Below are positions 47,301 to 58,852 of a stretch of 64,000 bases of DNA, piece after piece. The first letter of the stretch is position 1; each line of letters starts with the position of its first letter. The notes under the pieces are model-generated. The model did not search any database, had not been told where the DNA came from, and saw only the letters and a list, made by a program, of their open reading frames with translations. Position numbers and translations under genes: made by a program. This stretch comes from Saururus chinensis. Taxonomy: Eukaryota; Streptophyta; Magnoliopsida; Piperales; Saururaceae. Location: contig CP141142.1 in NCBI GenBank assembly GCA_035235625.1, positions 28,096,995 to 28,160,994 of the forward strand, written 5' to 3'.

Positions 47301-48079
47301 CATCATGGATAGAACTCCCCCAACTAGAAAAAGTACAACTTGAAAAATGTCCCAGGTTGAAGGAAGTTTACATGGCACTTCCCGAGCTTACGTCTTTAGT
47401 AGTGGGCGATTGCAGAAAGTTAACCAAGCTCATACAAATTGGAAATGAGTTCCCGAAATCCCAATTGAGATTTAGAATCTTCAGCTGCGTCAATTTGAAG
47501 GATATTTCCATTAGTGCACATGTCGAAAAGCTGGACTTGAAGTCGCTGCCTTCCCTCACTTCTCTCCTTTATTCCAAGGCTTCCATGACTCAGGAATATG
47601 CTGGCTGCTCAAACAGAGGGTTGATTCCACAGTTTCCGGCGTTGCGGATTGAGGAGTGTGAGCAACTGAGGTCATTGGCAATTGATTCCACAGTTTCCCT
47701 TAAAATGCTCAAAATAAGTAACTGTGGAAAACTTGAGTCTCTGTTCCAACAACACCTTTCGGCATTGGAGGTGCTGTGGATTGAAGGGTGTGAGCAACTG
47801 AGGTATCTGCCCAAAGGCCTCTACAAATCCTCTCTGCAGAAGCTATATATTTATAACTGTCCTCAAGTAGAGGCCCGGCCAGACGATCAAGTACCTCCCA
47901 GCCTTCAACATCTGCATGTTTACTTCTGTCCCAAACTGGAGCAGCAGCTGCAAGATGAAGATAGAAGAGATTGGCTCGCTCTAGGGCGCTTCTCGGGCGC
48001 GTTTAGCGCCCTTATGAGTCGATTTTTATGTTCCATGTGGACAGAATGTGCTGAGTATCTCCCACTATCCAAGCAATGA
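44360..48079 (+). CDS. CC-NB-LRR (CNL) disease-resistance protein, RGA type, 1,239 aa
   Basis: Intracellular immune receptor of the coiled-coil class; the family detects pathogen effectors and switches by ATP/ADP exchange. The start at 44,360 is the first in-frame ATG and gives the usual N-terminus (MGLLGDAALTALYGFV). Rx-type CC domain about residues 1-165 with an EDVID-type LAYDMDDIIDEV (75-86). NB-ARC: P-loop GMGGVGKTT (211-219), RNBS-A with WACVSD (239-244), kinase-2 LLVFDDIW (287-294; final Trp typical of CNLs), RNBS-B ILVTTRD (315-321), GLPL as CKGVPLA (375-381), RNBS-D CFEYFSLFP (431-439), MHD position as IHD (490-492). LRRs run from about 555 to the end, with a 47-residue internal duplication (about 648-741) and an acidic Asp/Asn-rich insert (about 846-866). 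No intron. The last 38 residues differ in frame from the paralogous fragment at 49,236. It looks intact and is probably functional or recently so. Confidence 0.95.
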   Translation: MGLLGDAALTALYGFVFQELLSILKGDLGLPLDISSELKKVNRKLLQIQALLIDAERRYTEPGVNIWQDDLRDLAYDMDDIIDEVKTRRLELERAARNQDEVRSLLSIASNRVKKLWSDVGFNKALKQKINEVLARLEEVEKYANELGLRGNSSGLHGRVSPTRLRPETSPSVDETEVYGREKDKESVIELLFAPASDQNKKNYSVVSIVGMGGVGKTTLAQLVFNDERVKSEFNMRSWACVSDVFNVAKVTKELIEYSTGQNNCSDMALPALQKRLEEEVSGKKFLLVFDDIWTVKECDCMKAPLNRCAKGSIILVTTRDKAIAIDLSNTPPYELGTLDEEQCWSLFKDKAFRDVYGHADEHLFKLGKEIVKKCKGVPLAVKVLGAMLQGAEPERWKAVLKNELWSLENDEIFPALRVSYHYLPSPLKCCFEYFSLFPTDYYFNEEELVLMWIGEGFVEAKKDRQLEDIGRQYFNDLKRRCLMQTNNQIHDLAHSLACAVSGDIYCRLSSDRRSCKSLERARHASLLGEDEEIDFRVLEKAKGLRTILQFGYFSHGLMDKLSGWRFLRVVKLQFTKTSKLRSFISDLKHMRYLDISFSKDIMDLLDAVCELYNLQYLNVHGCGILENIPKDVGNLLNLRHLDLSWTRISSLPQSICKLHNLQVLNLWFCKGLTHLPEDIGDLISLRHLHLSSTRISSLPQSICKLYNLQVLNLELCKELTRLPENIGDLCSLMSLNILGTNIRSLPDSIVKATNLQYIDPDRDIGGLPPYFGKLTSLQRMEVYPIGKEIGQGIGELKDMNNLKGDLFISNLENVDNVEEAKLANLKSKKNISGLGFKWSPLRPEADDNDNSVDDGSEDDNDSLVVRDGELEAKVLEALEPHPSALTDLSFENYSGERFPKWMSMMSFSLKILKMRGLGRIRKLVDVELPSLETLEIYKWPRLKEIYMSTPKLIHLEVSACQEVTKICLLPSIRDSNCYISSWIELPQLEKVQLEKCPRLKEVYMALPELTSLVVGDCRKLTKLIQIGNEFPKSQLRFRIFSCVNLKDISISAHVEKLDLKSLPSLTSLLYSKASMTQEYAGCSNRGLIPQFPALRIEECEQLRSLAIDSTVSLKMLKISNCGKLESLFQQHLSALEVLWIEGCEQLRYLPKGLYKSSLQKLYIYNCPQVEARPDDQVPPSLQHLHVYFCPKLEQQLQDEDRRDWLALGRFSGAFSALMSRFLCSMWTECAEYLPLSKQ

Positions 48080-49235
48080 CTCTGCATGTGCCAGACATGG
48101 TATTCTCTAGTGTTTATTTCTGAATTTTTCTTTACAGCTTACTTTTCATATTTCCAATCGACAATAAACGTTGGCTTACCTCGCAGCTTGCCATGGAGCA
48201 GATTATGTCGATGAGCCATTCACAGCCTTGACAGCTCAAGAATCTGAGATGGTTTTTTCTTCTCGCCTTTTTCTTTTTGTCCCTTTCTTCGGTGCTGATT
48301 TTGTTTTTTTGTGGATTTTACGCGAGAAATTCTGAAACGAGTTTTGATTAATCTCTCTATTTTGCAGGATTGGTTGTGTTCATTACTGACTTTTTTTCTT
48401 TCTACTGTTTCCGTGTGTATTTTGCTCTGATGATTTCATTTCTTCTTCGACAGTGGGGTCCTGTGTTGCTCAGAACCCAGCTCTGGAGCAGAGCCTTCTG
48501 CTTTCTCACAGCATTAACTTCTGTGTTCAAGCCGAACTTTTTTTTCAGTTTTTTAAACTCATGCATTGCTGTTTTATGATCTCAATCTTCGTTTCTGGCT
48601 TGATTTCATGATCTAAATGAAGTCAAACTGTGGATGAGAGTCATGTGGAGAACGGTTCTAATTCATCTTTCTGTTGTTCCGGTATTTTGTTCTGTTATTT
48701 TTTATACAATAAATTAATCTGCCATTCAAGTTCACTGTATCTGCTATTTGAACTTTTGATTTGATTGTAGCAAATTTTGTTCCAAGTTTTCTTTGCAATC
48801 AATCTTCAACGTCTAATTTTTGGGCTTCTTTTTCTCCCACTGTAAGCCATTTGCTATTCGTAGACAATTTTTCTGACTCCAAGTGGCTTCAGTTGCTATT
48901 TACTTTTCATGGTAATCAGAAAATCTGAAACAGCCAAGAAAGATTTGTAAGCAAGCTTGCACGAATGCCCGAAAAATTCATAAATCTAAGTCACAGTCTA
49001 CTCGATTCAATCATTTTATGCTCTACATTTCATCAATTCAAGTCGTCTCCATTTTTTCACATCTTGTTTTGTGATTTTACTACTACAGCTCCCCCTGCTC
49101 TTCTAATTTTGTTTAGACTTTTTCACCATAAATTATGTTCATTAACCATGAGATTAGCAAGTCACTAATGTCATTTGTATGCCCTGCAACTGTAGTAAGA
49201 GGTGTCGCCTCATACATCCGGCAGGCTGTCCCACT
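48080..49235 (+). other. NLR 3' untranslated/downstream region
   Basis: No second gene seen. T-rich stretches, and AG-ending sites such as TTTACAG (48,131-48,137) and TTTGCAG (48,361-48,367), are compatible with 3' UTR introns, which this NLR class often has. AATAAA-type signals occur near 48,164 and 48,709. This cannot be settled without transcripts. Confidence 0.35.
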
Positions 49236-49505
49236 GCAGCAGCTGCAAGATGAAGATAGAATCATAGAAGAGATTGGCTCGCTCTACTGCACGGATAGGG
49301 CGATTAATGCTTGTACGAATCGATTTGTATGTTCCGTTCGGTCATAGTTTTCATCAGCATTAGTATCCAAGCAATGACACTAGATGTGCCAGACATGCTA
49401 TTCTCTAATGTTTATTTATTTATTTTGTAGTGTTTATTTCTGAATTTTTCTTTGCAGCTCACCTTTCATAATTTCCAATCAACAATAAATGTCTTCTTAC
49501 CATGA
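49236..49505 (+). pseudogene. Duplicated 3' end of the NLR gene
   Basis: Matches 47,941-48,180. Shared stretches are GCAGCTGCAAGATGAAGATAG, ATTGGCTCGCTCTA, TATCCAAGCAATGAC, GTGCCAGACATG, TTTCTGAATTTTTCTTT and CAACAATAAA. It covers only the last codons and 3' flank of the gene, in the same orientation, about 1.3 kb downstream. Relative to the gene it has ATAGAATC once more (8 nt), so it reads on as DEDRIIEEIGSLYC. Likely the remnant of a neighbouring paralogue after unequal exchange; an alternative last exon is less likely. Confidence 0.8.
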
Positions 49506-50814
49506 AGTTAAAAATATCAAAACCACCAATTGACACCCGTTAAGGCAGACATAAGTTTTTGGTTTCTCTAACAACATAGAATGAACAGACACTTCAAACT
49601 AACATGCCGGAATTCTATCTTTATTATTTCATTCATAGAGACTGAATTCACAATATGGGAAACAAGGGAGTATATGCACAAATTCAGACGTCAGATGGGT
49701 TCATCTTTCAGGAGAGGCAATAAAGTAGAATTTTTGGCAACGAAGCTGACTTACCATCTTCTCTTAGACTTTTTTTTTTCGAACTAGCCACGATGTTGCA
49801 CAGTAGTTTTGTTGCTAATCATTCCAGCTCTGTTGTTGGCTGTTCTGGTTGTTGCTGGGTGGGAGAAAATAGGGAATGGAAGTTATCTATGGATTGCGAA
49901 GCCTCCTAATTTCCTCAAAAGAGACACTGCTATTGTCAGTATCATTCTTATGGAGGTAAATAGTGCTCAGATTCTCAGTCTACAATCAGGAGAATTCTGA
50001 TATCAACTCGCTAATCGCTATATACCTGCCTAATTTTTTCGTACTAAATAGCCCGAGTATCAAAAAAAGTAGAATAAGTGTTTGAAAAACAGAAGAACAA
50101 GTGTTTCATTGTATATATCTACCATGAAGTATAAGAAACTCTAACAGAATTTCGGGCCTATTTTTTTTTGTACTGTTTGAACCAGACCATTATAATTCAA
50201 CTGTGCTTCCTTAATTCATATATGCAATCTCATTGTCACGGTGAAACATTGATGGGTAACTCTACCTGTTTACCTTTTGCTTGTGGATTTAGTGTTCTAC
50301 ACTAATCAGTTCATCTATCTGAAGATAATTCCCAACTTTTTTCTTGGGACCCTGTCTACAACTCATCTTCTGTTATCAAATGAAACAAAGATTATAATTA
50401 AAACAATGGTCTTTTGAAGATAGTTTGTATTGTACTTGATATGCTTACTTGGGAATTTGATTTCTTTATTTTATAGTTAGTGGGTTCTACCTTGTCTGGA
50501 CAAATAGGGTTGCCGTCCATGTTATTGGATTGAATGACTTTTGACAATTGGGCATGCTACCTGAGTAGAGCAAGTTATTGATACAGACTTTTTCATAGAA
50601 ATTAACATTTTTTTTGGCCTACGTATGTTACTATGCTTCATTGTAGTATTGTAGTTAATTAGTTATCATATGCTTACTCTCCAATTTTCCTTCACTGTGA
50701 TTATATAGAGCTCGTTCTCAACATAATCTTCAAATAGTAATACAGGAATGTCATTCTTACCTTATGTAATTAATGTCTGATTTCAGGGTAATGAGTTTTA
50801 GAAAGATTTAGAAT
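49506..50814. other. Intergenic, old repeat with distant second copy
   Basis: No supported gene. A 48-codon hydrophobic frame from 49,809 (LLIIPALLLAVLVVAGWEK...) ends at a GTAAAT donor-like site and might be a lone exon; confidence is low. 50,270-50,690 resembles 57,700-58,090 (e.g. CAACTTTTTTCTTGG / CAACCTTTTTTCTTGG and TTTTGACAATTGGGCATG / ATTTGACAATTAGACATG), an old direct duplication of unknown nature. Confidence 0.4.
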
Positions 50815-51017
50815 GGATAAATGCACATCAAGTCTAGTTTATCCCCTTTCTGAATGGGAACTGGACTTGATGAGCACTTCACAAACAGCTAACATAATTT
50901 TACATCGCTAGTTATGTCTAGACCTTGATCATCTCACAATACATTAACCCTAAAGACTTGTCACTCAATCCTTATTTACTCTTAGACAAAGAGGTGCTCT
51001 AATACCAAAAACTTTCT
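50815..51017 (-). mobile_element. Internal stub of a gypsy element with primer-binding site
   Basis: On the minus strand the primer site TGGTATTAGAGC (50,997-51,008; 11 of 12 match to the initiator-Met type TGGTATCAGAGC) follows the LTR end. About 180 bp of untranslated internal sequence remain before similarity ends. Confidence 0.6.
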
Positions 51018-54000
51018 CGTCACGCCCCGACACTGTCCGACCCGAATTGAACCTGGTCCAAGTGCCAGTTAGCACACGGGGGCGACAGAATTTAACTGGT
51101 TATCATATTGCGGAAGTCTTAGCCCCTCGAACGGGCGATTCACACAACGGAGTAGTGCACTTAATTTCCTTTGAGCAAGAGTAATAAAGATAACAAAGAG
51201 GATAATAAAACTGTCATAATCCTCACACAAACTGTTTAGAGCCTACACATGGCTTGAAATTAAGAAAGTTTAAACAAGTCTAAGAACATCAAATAAATGC
51301 GAGCATAATACATAATCCACCATATAATGTTCTCTAGTATCAATAATGAAAAGATCAGAAAATAAAACATCATCAGAATGCCACGAAGGCTAATCCCACG
51401 AGTACCCATGTTCTCCCTCATATAAGGTGTCATGCGCGTCTGCACGACGCACTGTGCAACCCCAAAACAAATCACAAAAGAAGGGTGAGTACAAAACTCA
51501 ATAATGGTTTGAAAGCGGTAACATTAATAAAAAAATCATCACGACATAACATCATGACAGTTCAGATCCATAAATGATATGGTATACCCTTTTCTGATCA
51601 TCCCCTTACTAAACCCCTACTTATCCATAAGTAAAAAATCTAACATGTATATAACACATATATCAAGTTAGGGCATACATGATCATGTCACAACTTAGCA
51701 TTCATCCTGCATAGGTAGTGATCCTTATCCAATCAAAATTAAGCATAATAATACACATAATCCACAAGAGAAGTGACTCTCACACGCTTTCTGATCATGC
51801 AACCATATCATATAAACCTTCATGATAGTGTCTCATTTCACACCATTCAGATTATGCATTCATATCACGTAAACTTGCATGATAGTGTCTCAATCATACA
51901 ATTTTGATTTTGCATTCATATCACATCCATTCCATAGCTCATTCACCTTGCATGATAAAAGTGTCAAACACATAATACACAATCATGCATAATCAATCAT
52001 ATTGACATGTGTCACATTATCCTTACACAACATGTGCAATCCAAGGTATAATATAATCTCATACACATGCATCATCAACAAATGGTGAATGTCTCCATCA
52101 AGGAGCGAATACAATCATTTCCACACAAGCGGGACATAGTCCGATTTTCACACAGGAAATATAAAGTGTCGGGGTAGTTAGCCCCTAAGTCTGCTAACCC
52201 TGGACAATCCTGACCAAGGAATATCCGAATCTCACACGAGAACTTAGAGCAGGTGTGTTCGCCCAGGAACATCTTTTGCGGTGGGAAGAGTCCAAATTTT
52301 ACACAAGAAACCTAGAACACGTGGTAGCCAGTGCACAAAGGCATACCACTCTGGATTCTCAAAGTCCAGATGACTATTTAAAGAAATCTCAACTGTAAGA
52401 TAAGTACACAACTCATCCGCATTCATCTCAACTCAATTCAGATCGACTCAACCCAGGGAGTATCCATGTTCCACACAGGAACTCAAATCAAAATCATGTC
52501 CTTTCGGACTAACCAAGTTCTGATTAAACCAACGATCAACAAATCCGACACGCAATCCACATCATTATATCCAATCAATCAATCACGGCTAAACATCTGT
52601 AAAGTCTCATTCATGAAGTCCGCTCTATGATAAATGCAACATGATACATACATGGGCAAGCTCTATGTGAATTCCAACACGTGGAATGAGCTCCGCATCA
52701 GTCCCCACATACATCATATTCGAGTCATAAACAACCATGATTTCATAATAAATTCCCCACATGTGTGTGTTCATACATTCCTAAGCACATGACCATGCTT
52801 TGACAATAGCTCACAAGGCAATACACACATGCTTTGATAAAATCTAAACATAGTTTTTAACTAAAATCATGGGGAAATCAATTCAAAACCATCATTTCAA
52901 TCAAGTGAAGTCTAATGCTCAACTCTTACAAGCATATTTATTTAATCCACGCATGAAACTAGAACATAGTATCACCATTCACCCACAATTTATTCATATG
53001 ATAAGAAGACACATTAGATCATTGCCATTAAATAACCTTGCTCGAAGCATGCTTAAACGTAAGAAAATCATCAACCATAGATTCAAGATAAATCATACTA
53101 ACATGTCTAGCCATCAACATGTACTTCCATATATTACTTAAACATGCTCTATACTTCCCAACATAAATAGCATACCTCTCTAGTAGCTTGTCCTAACTCA
53201 AAACACTCCACATGAATATTAGAAATAATATTTGGGAGTAAATATAACAAAATAAGCATAGGGAATAAAATGCCTAAAATCTGCTATGTAGCCGATCGAT
53301 CGGCTTGTAAGGCCATTCAATCGACTGGCCTTAAAATCAGCTTGCAATGTCATTTGGCTGATCGATCGACCTGTAAGGGCGATCAATCGCCATAATGGCA
53401 GATCTGGTTCGTCATCTCCATTTTAAAAACCAAACCGAGGCTCCATTAATCGAGCTTAAACCTTCAAATCAAGGTTCTAAACTTCATAAAAAACTAATCA
53501 AAACTTCCAGAATATTTAAACTACTCATTTTCAGTCAAAGCCCTAAGAAATTAATACAAAAGATTAGGTTTTTACTAATCTACCATTAAAGCACTAAACA
53601 TAAAATCCATTCAAGAAAGCACATCAAGCTTGAGGACTAAACCCATTACCTTTCACCTCTTTTTGGGTCAGATTAGCTCCTTAATCTCCTTCGAAACCTA
53701 CCCAAGAATGTGATTTTTGTTAATACCCACCTAAATCCGATTTAGAACTTGAAAATCATTGGAAAAATCTTAGATCTAGAGCTTTAGGGACTCAAAAATG
53801 AAAATTTGAAAGCTAGGGTTTGAAGTAGAGATTCAAATCAGTGACTTAATGGCTTGAAAAAGAGATTAACTAATGAGGAAAGATGAGATGAGAAGAAGTT
53901 TACAAAAAATCCTAATTATTAAGGAAAAATTAGGAAAATCTCACTTCAAATCACCTTCCACTTTGGGCTAATGGGATTAGGCCCCTTTATCACCTTGTAA

Positions 54001-54190
54001 GAATAATTAGCCAAGTACACAAATTAAGTCGGTTCACTACCTTTGGGTTAGCATTCCAACCTAACGAAGAGCACTTTCAAATTATTCTTTCTTAATTCAA
54101 TAATTAATAGAAAAGTAGGAGAAATTTTTGAGTGTACGTCGCACACCCTGTTGGCCGTGTATTTCACCATTTACAAAATGACTCATCAAC
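51018..54190 (-). mobile_element. Long Ty3/gypsy (chromovirus-type) LTR, minus strand
   Basis: Roughly 3.1 kb, non-coding, with the LTR end (GGGGCGTGAC on the minus strand, about 51,018-51,030) next to the primer site. Parts include a CCGACCCGAATTGAACC...GCGGAAGTC...CCCCTCG stretch near the 3' end, many CATCATGACA/ATCATGCA-type repeats in the middle, and GATCGATCGGCTTG near 53,296. The left limit on the minus strand (near 54,190) is uncertain. The partner LTR and body are missing, so it is nearly solo. Confidence 0.6.
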
Positions 54191-54790
54191 ATTTATAACC
54201 GCTTGTTGTCCTGATGTCCCATAACTATGGTGATGAAGGTTAAAGAAGCTTTATAGAGCTTATTGTCGACATGCTAATTTTTGTCAATTTCTCCTCTCCA
54301 CAACATTAGGTTTGATTTAACTCATCTCTATGACTTGTTGAATGGCCGTTAAAGCACTTTGAAATTGTTATGGGTTGGTTGCTATATCTAATGTTATATT
54401 AGACCTCACATGTCATCACGTTAACCCCAGATACATTATTTACTTATTACCCAGCGCTAAACTCCACCAACCCGCATTATAAACCCATAAACTCATTTCA
54501 TTGTCTTCACTGGGCAAAACTCACATAAGGTTACAGTGACGTAGCAAACCAGAAAACAAAACTTCAATTTTCAGTCCTTAGGGCGCCATTGTACATCAAA
54601 TTTCGGAAATCATTCCGCCGGATCAAGATGAAAAGTGGGTACGTTCCTTTTCTATTGATTCAATCACAATATACTACTTCTATAAATCATCCGAAATAGT
54701 ACGAAATTCATAAAAAATCAAACTTTTTCATGCTACGAATTAGAAACAATTGTCTACATTAAGATTTTGTAACTCGGCTCCGATACCAAT
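54191..54790 (-). mobile_element. Second minus-strand LTR-element stub with primer-binding site
   Basis: The minus strand has TGGTATCGGAGC (54,777-54,788; 11 of 12 to the Met-type primer site) followed by about 580 bp of untranslated sequence without recognised domains. Confidence 0.45.
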
Positions 54791-55124
54791 TGTAGACATG
54801 CATTTTCGTGAATGAATTAGATCATACAAAATGGATTTTCTATCTATTGTGTTTTCAAAGAAAAAGGCGTACCTGGTTCCATTTCGAATTGATGAATCTT
54901 CGTGGGATAGGTTTCTCTCCCTTACCCTTTCATTTTGACAATTTTCGATGGATTGGTCACCATCGGATTTTTCTTCGTTGGGTGGAAAGAGGACAATCTC
55001 CTCTAATTTATCTTCACGTAACTGCTTCCATCAAGTGGTTACAATGTTCTAATTAAGAACCAATTAGAAACAAGATAGATAATCTTATTATTATTTATTA
55101 GTTATCATGTTGGACCACATAACA
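54791..55124 (-). mobile_element. Candidate small LTR beside the primer site
   Basis: On the minus strand it runs from TGTTATGTGGTCC (at 55,124) to CTACA at about 54,791, i.e. TG...CA, about 334 bp, and stops next to the primer site. A short copia-type LTR is plausible. The plus-strand frame at 54,808-55,056 is a by-product. Confidence 0.4.
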
Positions 55125-58100
55125 GACAAATAAAATTGTTTACAATGAGGTCCACTAGCTATTTGAGTTCATTCAATGGCATTTAGTTTTGAATAGCTTG
55201 ACTAGTGTAAGTATGATATATTGACCAATGAGTAGTTTCTTGTTAAATTTCATGGAAATTTTGAATTGGATAAAACTTTTCTACAACTACTTTCATGTTT
55301 AAGAAAATAACTCAAAGATAATATTTTCTGCAAAAAGACATTGGGTGGCTATGTTTGGCTCTTTTTGTGATAAGTTACTTTTTACTGAGAATTTATTTTA
55401 ATCCCTTAAAGGAATTTACTCTTCAACCTGATTATTTTGTAAGCATGATTGTCAAAAGTACGTTTTTCCTTAACTTTTCATCATAAAACTTATGAAAGTA
55501 AATCCGTTTTATTGAAATTCGCAAGTACATATTATTGAACTAAAATTTATTTTTTATATTAGAATTACAATAACCACAATTGCTTTGAAGTGTTTTCCTT
55601 GAGAATACTGTCAAATTAATTTATCGAGATTTGGTTAGCTACCCTATGCATGATTATTACCACTAAAATCTTGTACAAAACCAGTATAAACTCTCTACCT
55701 TCAAGAATTGGGACCTCCAAATATGGGAAAATTTTCACCAAAATTACTATTTGCACCTAGGATGGTTCTCCACTAAAACATAGGACTTGCTATAGCCTGG
55801 TATATATAGTGTTGAACAGAGTTAAATTCTTTATAGCCTCCAAGATAGGCAAAAGTTGCACAAGTCATAACAAAGATAATGTTGAATCATACTACTGAAC
55901 CTAAATTTTATTAATAAGTTTCATAAGTGCAAAACCACCAATTTTGTTTTAATTAAATCCAAAATTTCTAAATACATGACCATGTCTGGTTTGGAAATTT
56001 GATCTCTTTATAAACTGCTTCATTGACAATATTGTTTTCCTCATTTTTGGTAATTAGTGCACAAAGGCAAGTCAAATGATCAGGCATATCAACTATGGAA
56101 GTTGAATTCCCATCAAAGTTCAAATATGTGGCTGAACTCCTCTCCACACCTATTTCACCCAGCAAGAGAGTCTTAATTGGGAAGTCCATAACTGATTGAC
56201 CAGCTTGTCCTTGTTCTATAGTTACTGCTAGAGCCTTGTTTCTGTCTTTGACAACTATTGCTAGGGCCTTGTTTCATTTTTGACAGGCAAGTTGCAAGTG
56301 ATGAAGAACCTGGGCAACCACAAGATGTTAGTTGAATGTCGAAGCCAACAGATGAATGTAGGAATTATACTTGTGCCTTACTGTTCTCAACTTTGGGAGG
56401 TTAAAAAGGCAAAGAGAGTTCATTAACTTGAGCATTTAACTATGGAGTGATTCAGTGCAATGTAGCAGCAATAATGTAATGCAAGCATGATATCAAGACT
56501 AGTATGTAAGATGTTATTATGAAGAAACCATCCGGATTGTTTCAACTGGACTTTCAAAATTCTTAGTGCACATCTATTGCGCACTAGCATTGAGTTGATA
56601 AAAAATTATTTTCTTCTCATTGTAATTTGCTATGCTTGCCTTCCCTACCACAAATATGTAGCACTATTGTCCTTACATTTGTTGTTACATTGTGATGGTG
56701 AAGCCTTCTTTCTAATTTTTCCATCATTCTTGTAGTTAAACAACCATTATGGGCCCAAAGTTCATCCAGCCTCTTAAAAAGCAACTTATGTACATTAAGT
56801 GTAGGAGAAACTTGGAAAAAATGCTTCATTGAGGTACTAGCAATGTTGAGAAAATTTTAGACTATTCCAGAAGAAAAAATAGTTCTGCATGTTATTCATC
56901 ATCCATTTTATACTCTTTGTTTATTTTATTATTCTACATTCTTAAGCAATATTTTGAAACTTTTTCTTGTTTTGTTATGACCAATTGAGTAACTGTCTCA
57001 ACCATGGTTGCCACCTCACCGCGATCTCTATGTCGGGTGCTCTATTAAGACTCTAGACCATGTACAAGTATTTTGCAACTAAGTCATATTTTGTCATTTG
57101 ATTATGAGACATAAATGTAAAGTTGTCCACAAATTTTTTTTTCTTAAATAAACTTGAATGTGGATGTTAATATGTATTAAAAAATAAAAGGCAATGGTAT
57201 AACTAAGATTTAACAAAATCATAATTTGACAAAAAACAAATATATACATCTTTTATTTTTATGTGTAGAATACATGGTAGGCAACAAAATTGGCATAAAA
57301 ATATCCGGTTCGCTTTACAAAAAGAGGGTAGGGTGCCTGTTGTTTCATTTAATTAAAGTTTTTATATATAGATTTGATTGAGGAATAAATATATACATAG
57401 ATGATCAAATCTATGTATGGAAGAACTTTTTTATAATTATCTAGATGGTGAGATTATTTTACATGATCTATCAGATGTCTTTATCTCTTTGGTTGATTGA
57501 AATGAGACCGAGATCCAAGATGGTGAAGCATCATCTCAACTATTAGCACTCTTAGAAAAATAAGAAGGAAAGCTGAAGGAGAACCTAGTTTTTCATTTTT
57601 AAACTTTATTCTTCTTATAAATAATAGTTGTAAATGATTTTATACTAGTCTCATTTTTCTTCATGTTAGATTGTCAGCTTAATGCAAAAGAAACAAAATT
57701 TCATGTTTCCCTCTATTTTTGCTTTAGTGTTTTGCATTATATTGTTCATCAATATGAAGCTAATTACCAACCTTTTTTCTTGGAAACATGACAAATTGTT
57801 TGCCTTACAAAATTACGATTCTACAAATGGTTTTTTTACAACTCTGAAGCCATTAGTTTCATAAGAAAAAGCGAAACAAAAATTATTAGTGTCATTCCTA
57901 CTCTTTATATAGTCAATGGTATCTACCATCTATGGACAAACAAGCAATGTGTCCATGTGATTATACTTGAAGCCATTTGACAATTAGACATGTTATATGA
58001 GAAGAACTAGTTCTTGATCTAGTTTGTTTATATATGTGGTTCACTCTTATTGCTCAATTTTGTTGTTCATTATTTATTATCATCTTAACTATCCATTTTC

Positions 58101-58310
58101 CCATCAAATGCAGTTATATGGGTCCCAAAAAATTACTCCTTACCTTGTTTTTCATGCAACCCATCTCAATTTCATATAATCTCTCAAGTTTACCCAAAAT
58201 AAAAAAACATCTATCTCTCTCCTTTACCCCCTTCTTCCCCTACCTGCCCTTTCCCCAAAGCTACCACTGACACTACCTTGTTTCCTCTTCCTCCTTCTCT
58301 TCCGCCTCCT
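55125..58310. other. Intergenic DNA without recognised genes
   Basis: AT-rich. Short frames on the minus strand (55,968-56,189; 56,617-56,829) have no recognised domain. 57,700-58,090 is the second copy of the old duplication seen at 50,270-50,690. Nothing else stands out. Confidence 0.4.
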
Positions 58311-58537
58311 TTTATGAATATATGTGACATATGTATGTGTATTAGCTATATTTTAATTAACAAAACTAGGATCATTCATGTGTGTACTTAAGTCTTGTGA
58401 AGTATGAGTTGATTAGTGATGTATCAAGCTAGATTTGGAATTGAAGGACTTGAAAAATTGGAGCATATGTGCTTTGATGATTCAAGATTGAAGACTTATT
58501 CAAGTGATTTGATATTTATAGGAAATGATGTAAAAAA

Positions 58538-58575
<38 letters not shown>

Positions 58576-58852
58576 TCATAAACACTTAGGTTTTTAATGA
58601 TTCTATCATATGTGAGTGTTAAAAGATGAATGGAAGAAATTAAAAAGACAATAATCTCATAATTTGTTCATAAGCGATTGATTGTCCTTGAATAGTGATT
58701 GATCTATCTTGAATGAACTTAAATTTTTTTTTTTCAAAACATCAAACAATCGTTCATCCAGTTGATGTATCAATTGGTAAGAGTTTTGTCAAAGTCAAGA
58801 ATAGTGCAAGATCGAACGGTTGTTAGGATTTTGTGAATAGAACCTAGTACAA
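58311..58852 (+). mobile_element. Truncated LTR of copia family 1
   Basis: Begins like the family-1 LTRs (ATATGTGACATATGTATG near 58,318) and includes the GACTTGAAAAATTGGAGCA and GAAGAC landmarks shared with 62,045-62,095. It is interrupted by a (CA)n tract and ends where gypsy pol sequence begins. Confidence 0.55.
58539..58573 (+). repeat. (CA)17 microsatellite
   Basis: Thirty-five bases of uninterrupted CA inside the truncated LTR. Confidence 0.95.

Noticed and set aside
49809-50000. Hydrophobic 63-codon frame that could be an exon or signal anchor
   Set aside because: No homology recognised and no supporting neighbouring exon; mentioned only as a possibility in the intergenic entry.
54808-55056. 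82-codon plus-strand frame
   Set aside because: Lies inside a candidate minus-strand LTR with a primer-binding site beside it and has no domain character.
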